Source of the DNA: Prevotellaceae bacterium
GTDB taxonomy: Bacteria; Bacteroidota; Bacteroidia; Bacteroidales; Bacteroidaceae
Assembly (NCBI GenBank): GCA_022508635.1
Contig: JAFLUV010000149.1
Coordinates: 1 to 5,668, forward strand
DNA: 5,668 nt
Reading direction: 5' to 3'
In this document: positions 5,652 to 5,668 of the stretch, piece by piece
Layout: each line of letters opens with the position of its first letter
Position numbering within the stretch: the first letter of the stretch is position 1
Notes under the pieces: model-generated
What the model was told of the DNA's origin: nothing
The model's input: only the letters and a program-made list of their open reading frames with translations
Databases searched by the model: none
Translations under genes and position numbers: made by a program

Positions 5652-5668
5652 CCGTCGGCTCCCTGCAA

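Overview
The window looks like chromosome from a Bacteroidales bacterium (Bacteroides/Prevotella-like). The protein types point that way: a PCMD-domain exported protein, the carboxynorspermidine decarboxylase NspC, and a yicC-gmk-nadD gene order. The promoters agree, because several intergenic gaps carry the Bacteroidota -7 element TAnnTTTG, two of them with a TTTG -33 element at 19-20 nt. All five confident genes and the one unnamed secreted-protein gene lie on the minus strand, so transcription runs from right to left.

Right part (about 5668 to 3469): a housekeeping operon. A clear promoter (5601-5632) precedes the YicC-family endoribonuclease. Guanylate kinase follows after 24 nt, and nicotinate-nucleotide adenylyltransferase starts 25 nt after that, or 13 nt if a GTG is used. 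These genes serve RNA turnover, GMP to GDP conversion and NAD synthesis. Base composition is visibly G+C-richer here than at the left end.

Middle part (3494 to 1233): a second transcription unit. Its promoter overlaps the end of nadD. The first gene encodes an exported single-domain PCMD protein. Thirteen nucleotides later comes nspC, the decarboxylase of the alternative spermidine/norspermidine pathway, which has no ATG start available. The partner carboxynorspermidine synthase is not in the window.

Left part (1232 to 1): a separate gene for a secreted protein with a signal peptide, an aromatic-rich middle region and a long Gly/Ser/Arg tail without Lys or Glu. Its promoter -7 box lies between the arms of a perfect 11-bp inverted repeat. 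The gene ends at a strong hairpin terminator (112-149). Beyond that are two 21-bp near-identical direct repeats, then a probable promoter for a further leftward gene outside the window.

The coding content is mostly ordinary core genome, with no mobile element, CRISPR array, tRNA or rRNA seen. The points most worth a second look are the inverted repeat and the GTCGTTTT motif it shares with the PCMD promoter, the tandem repeats at the left end, the RGG-like exported tail, and the unusual start of nspC.
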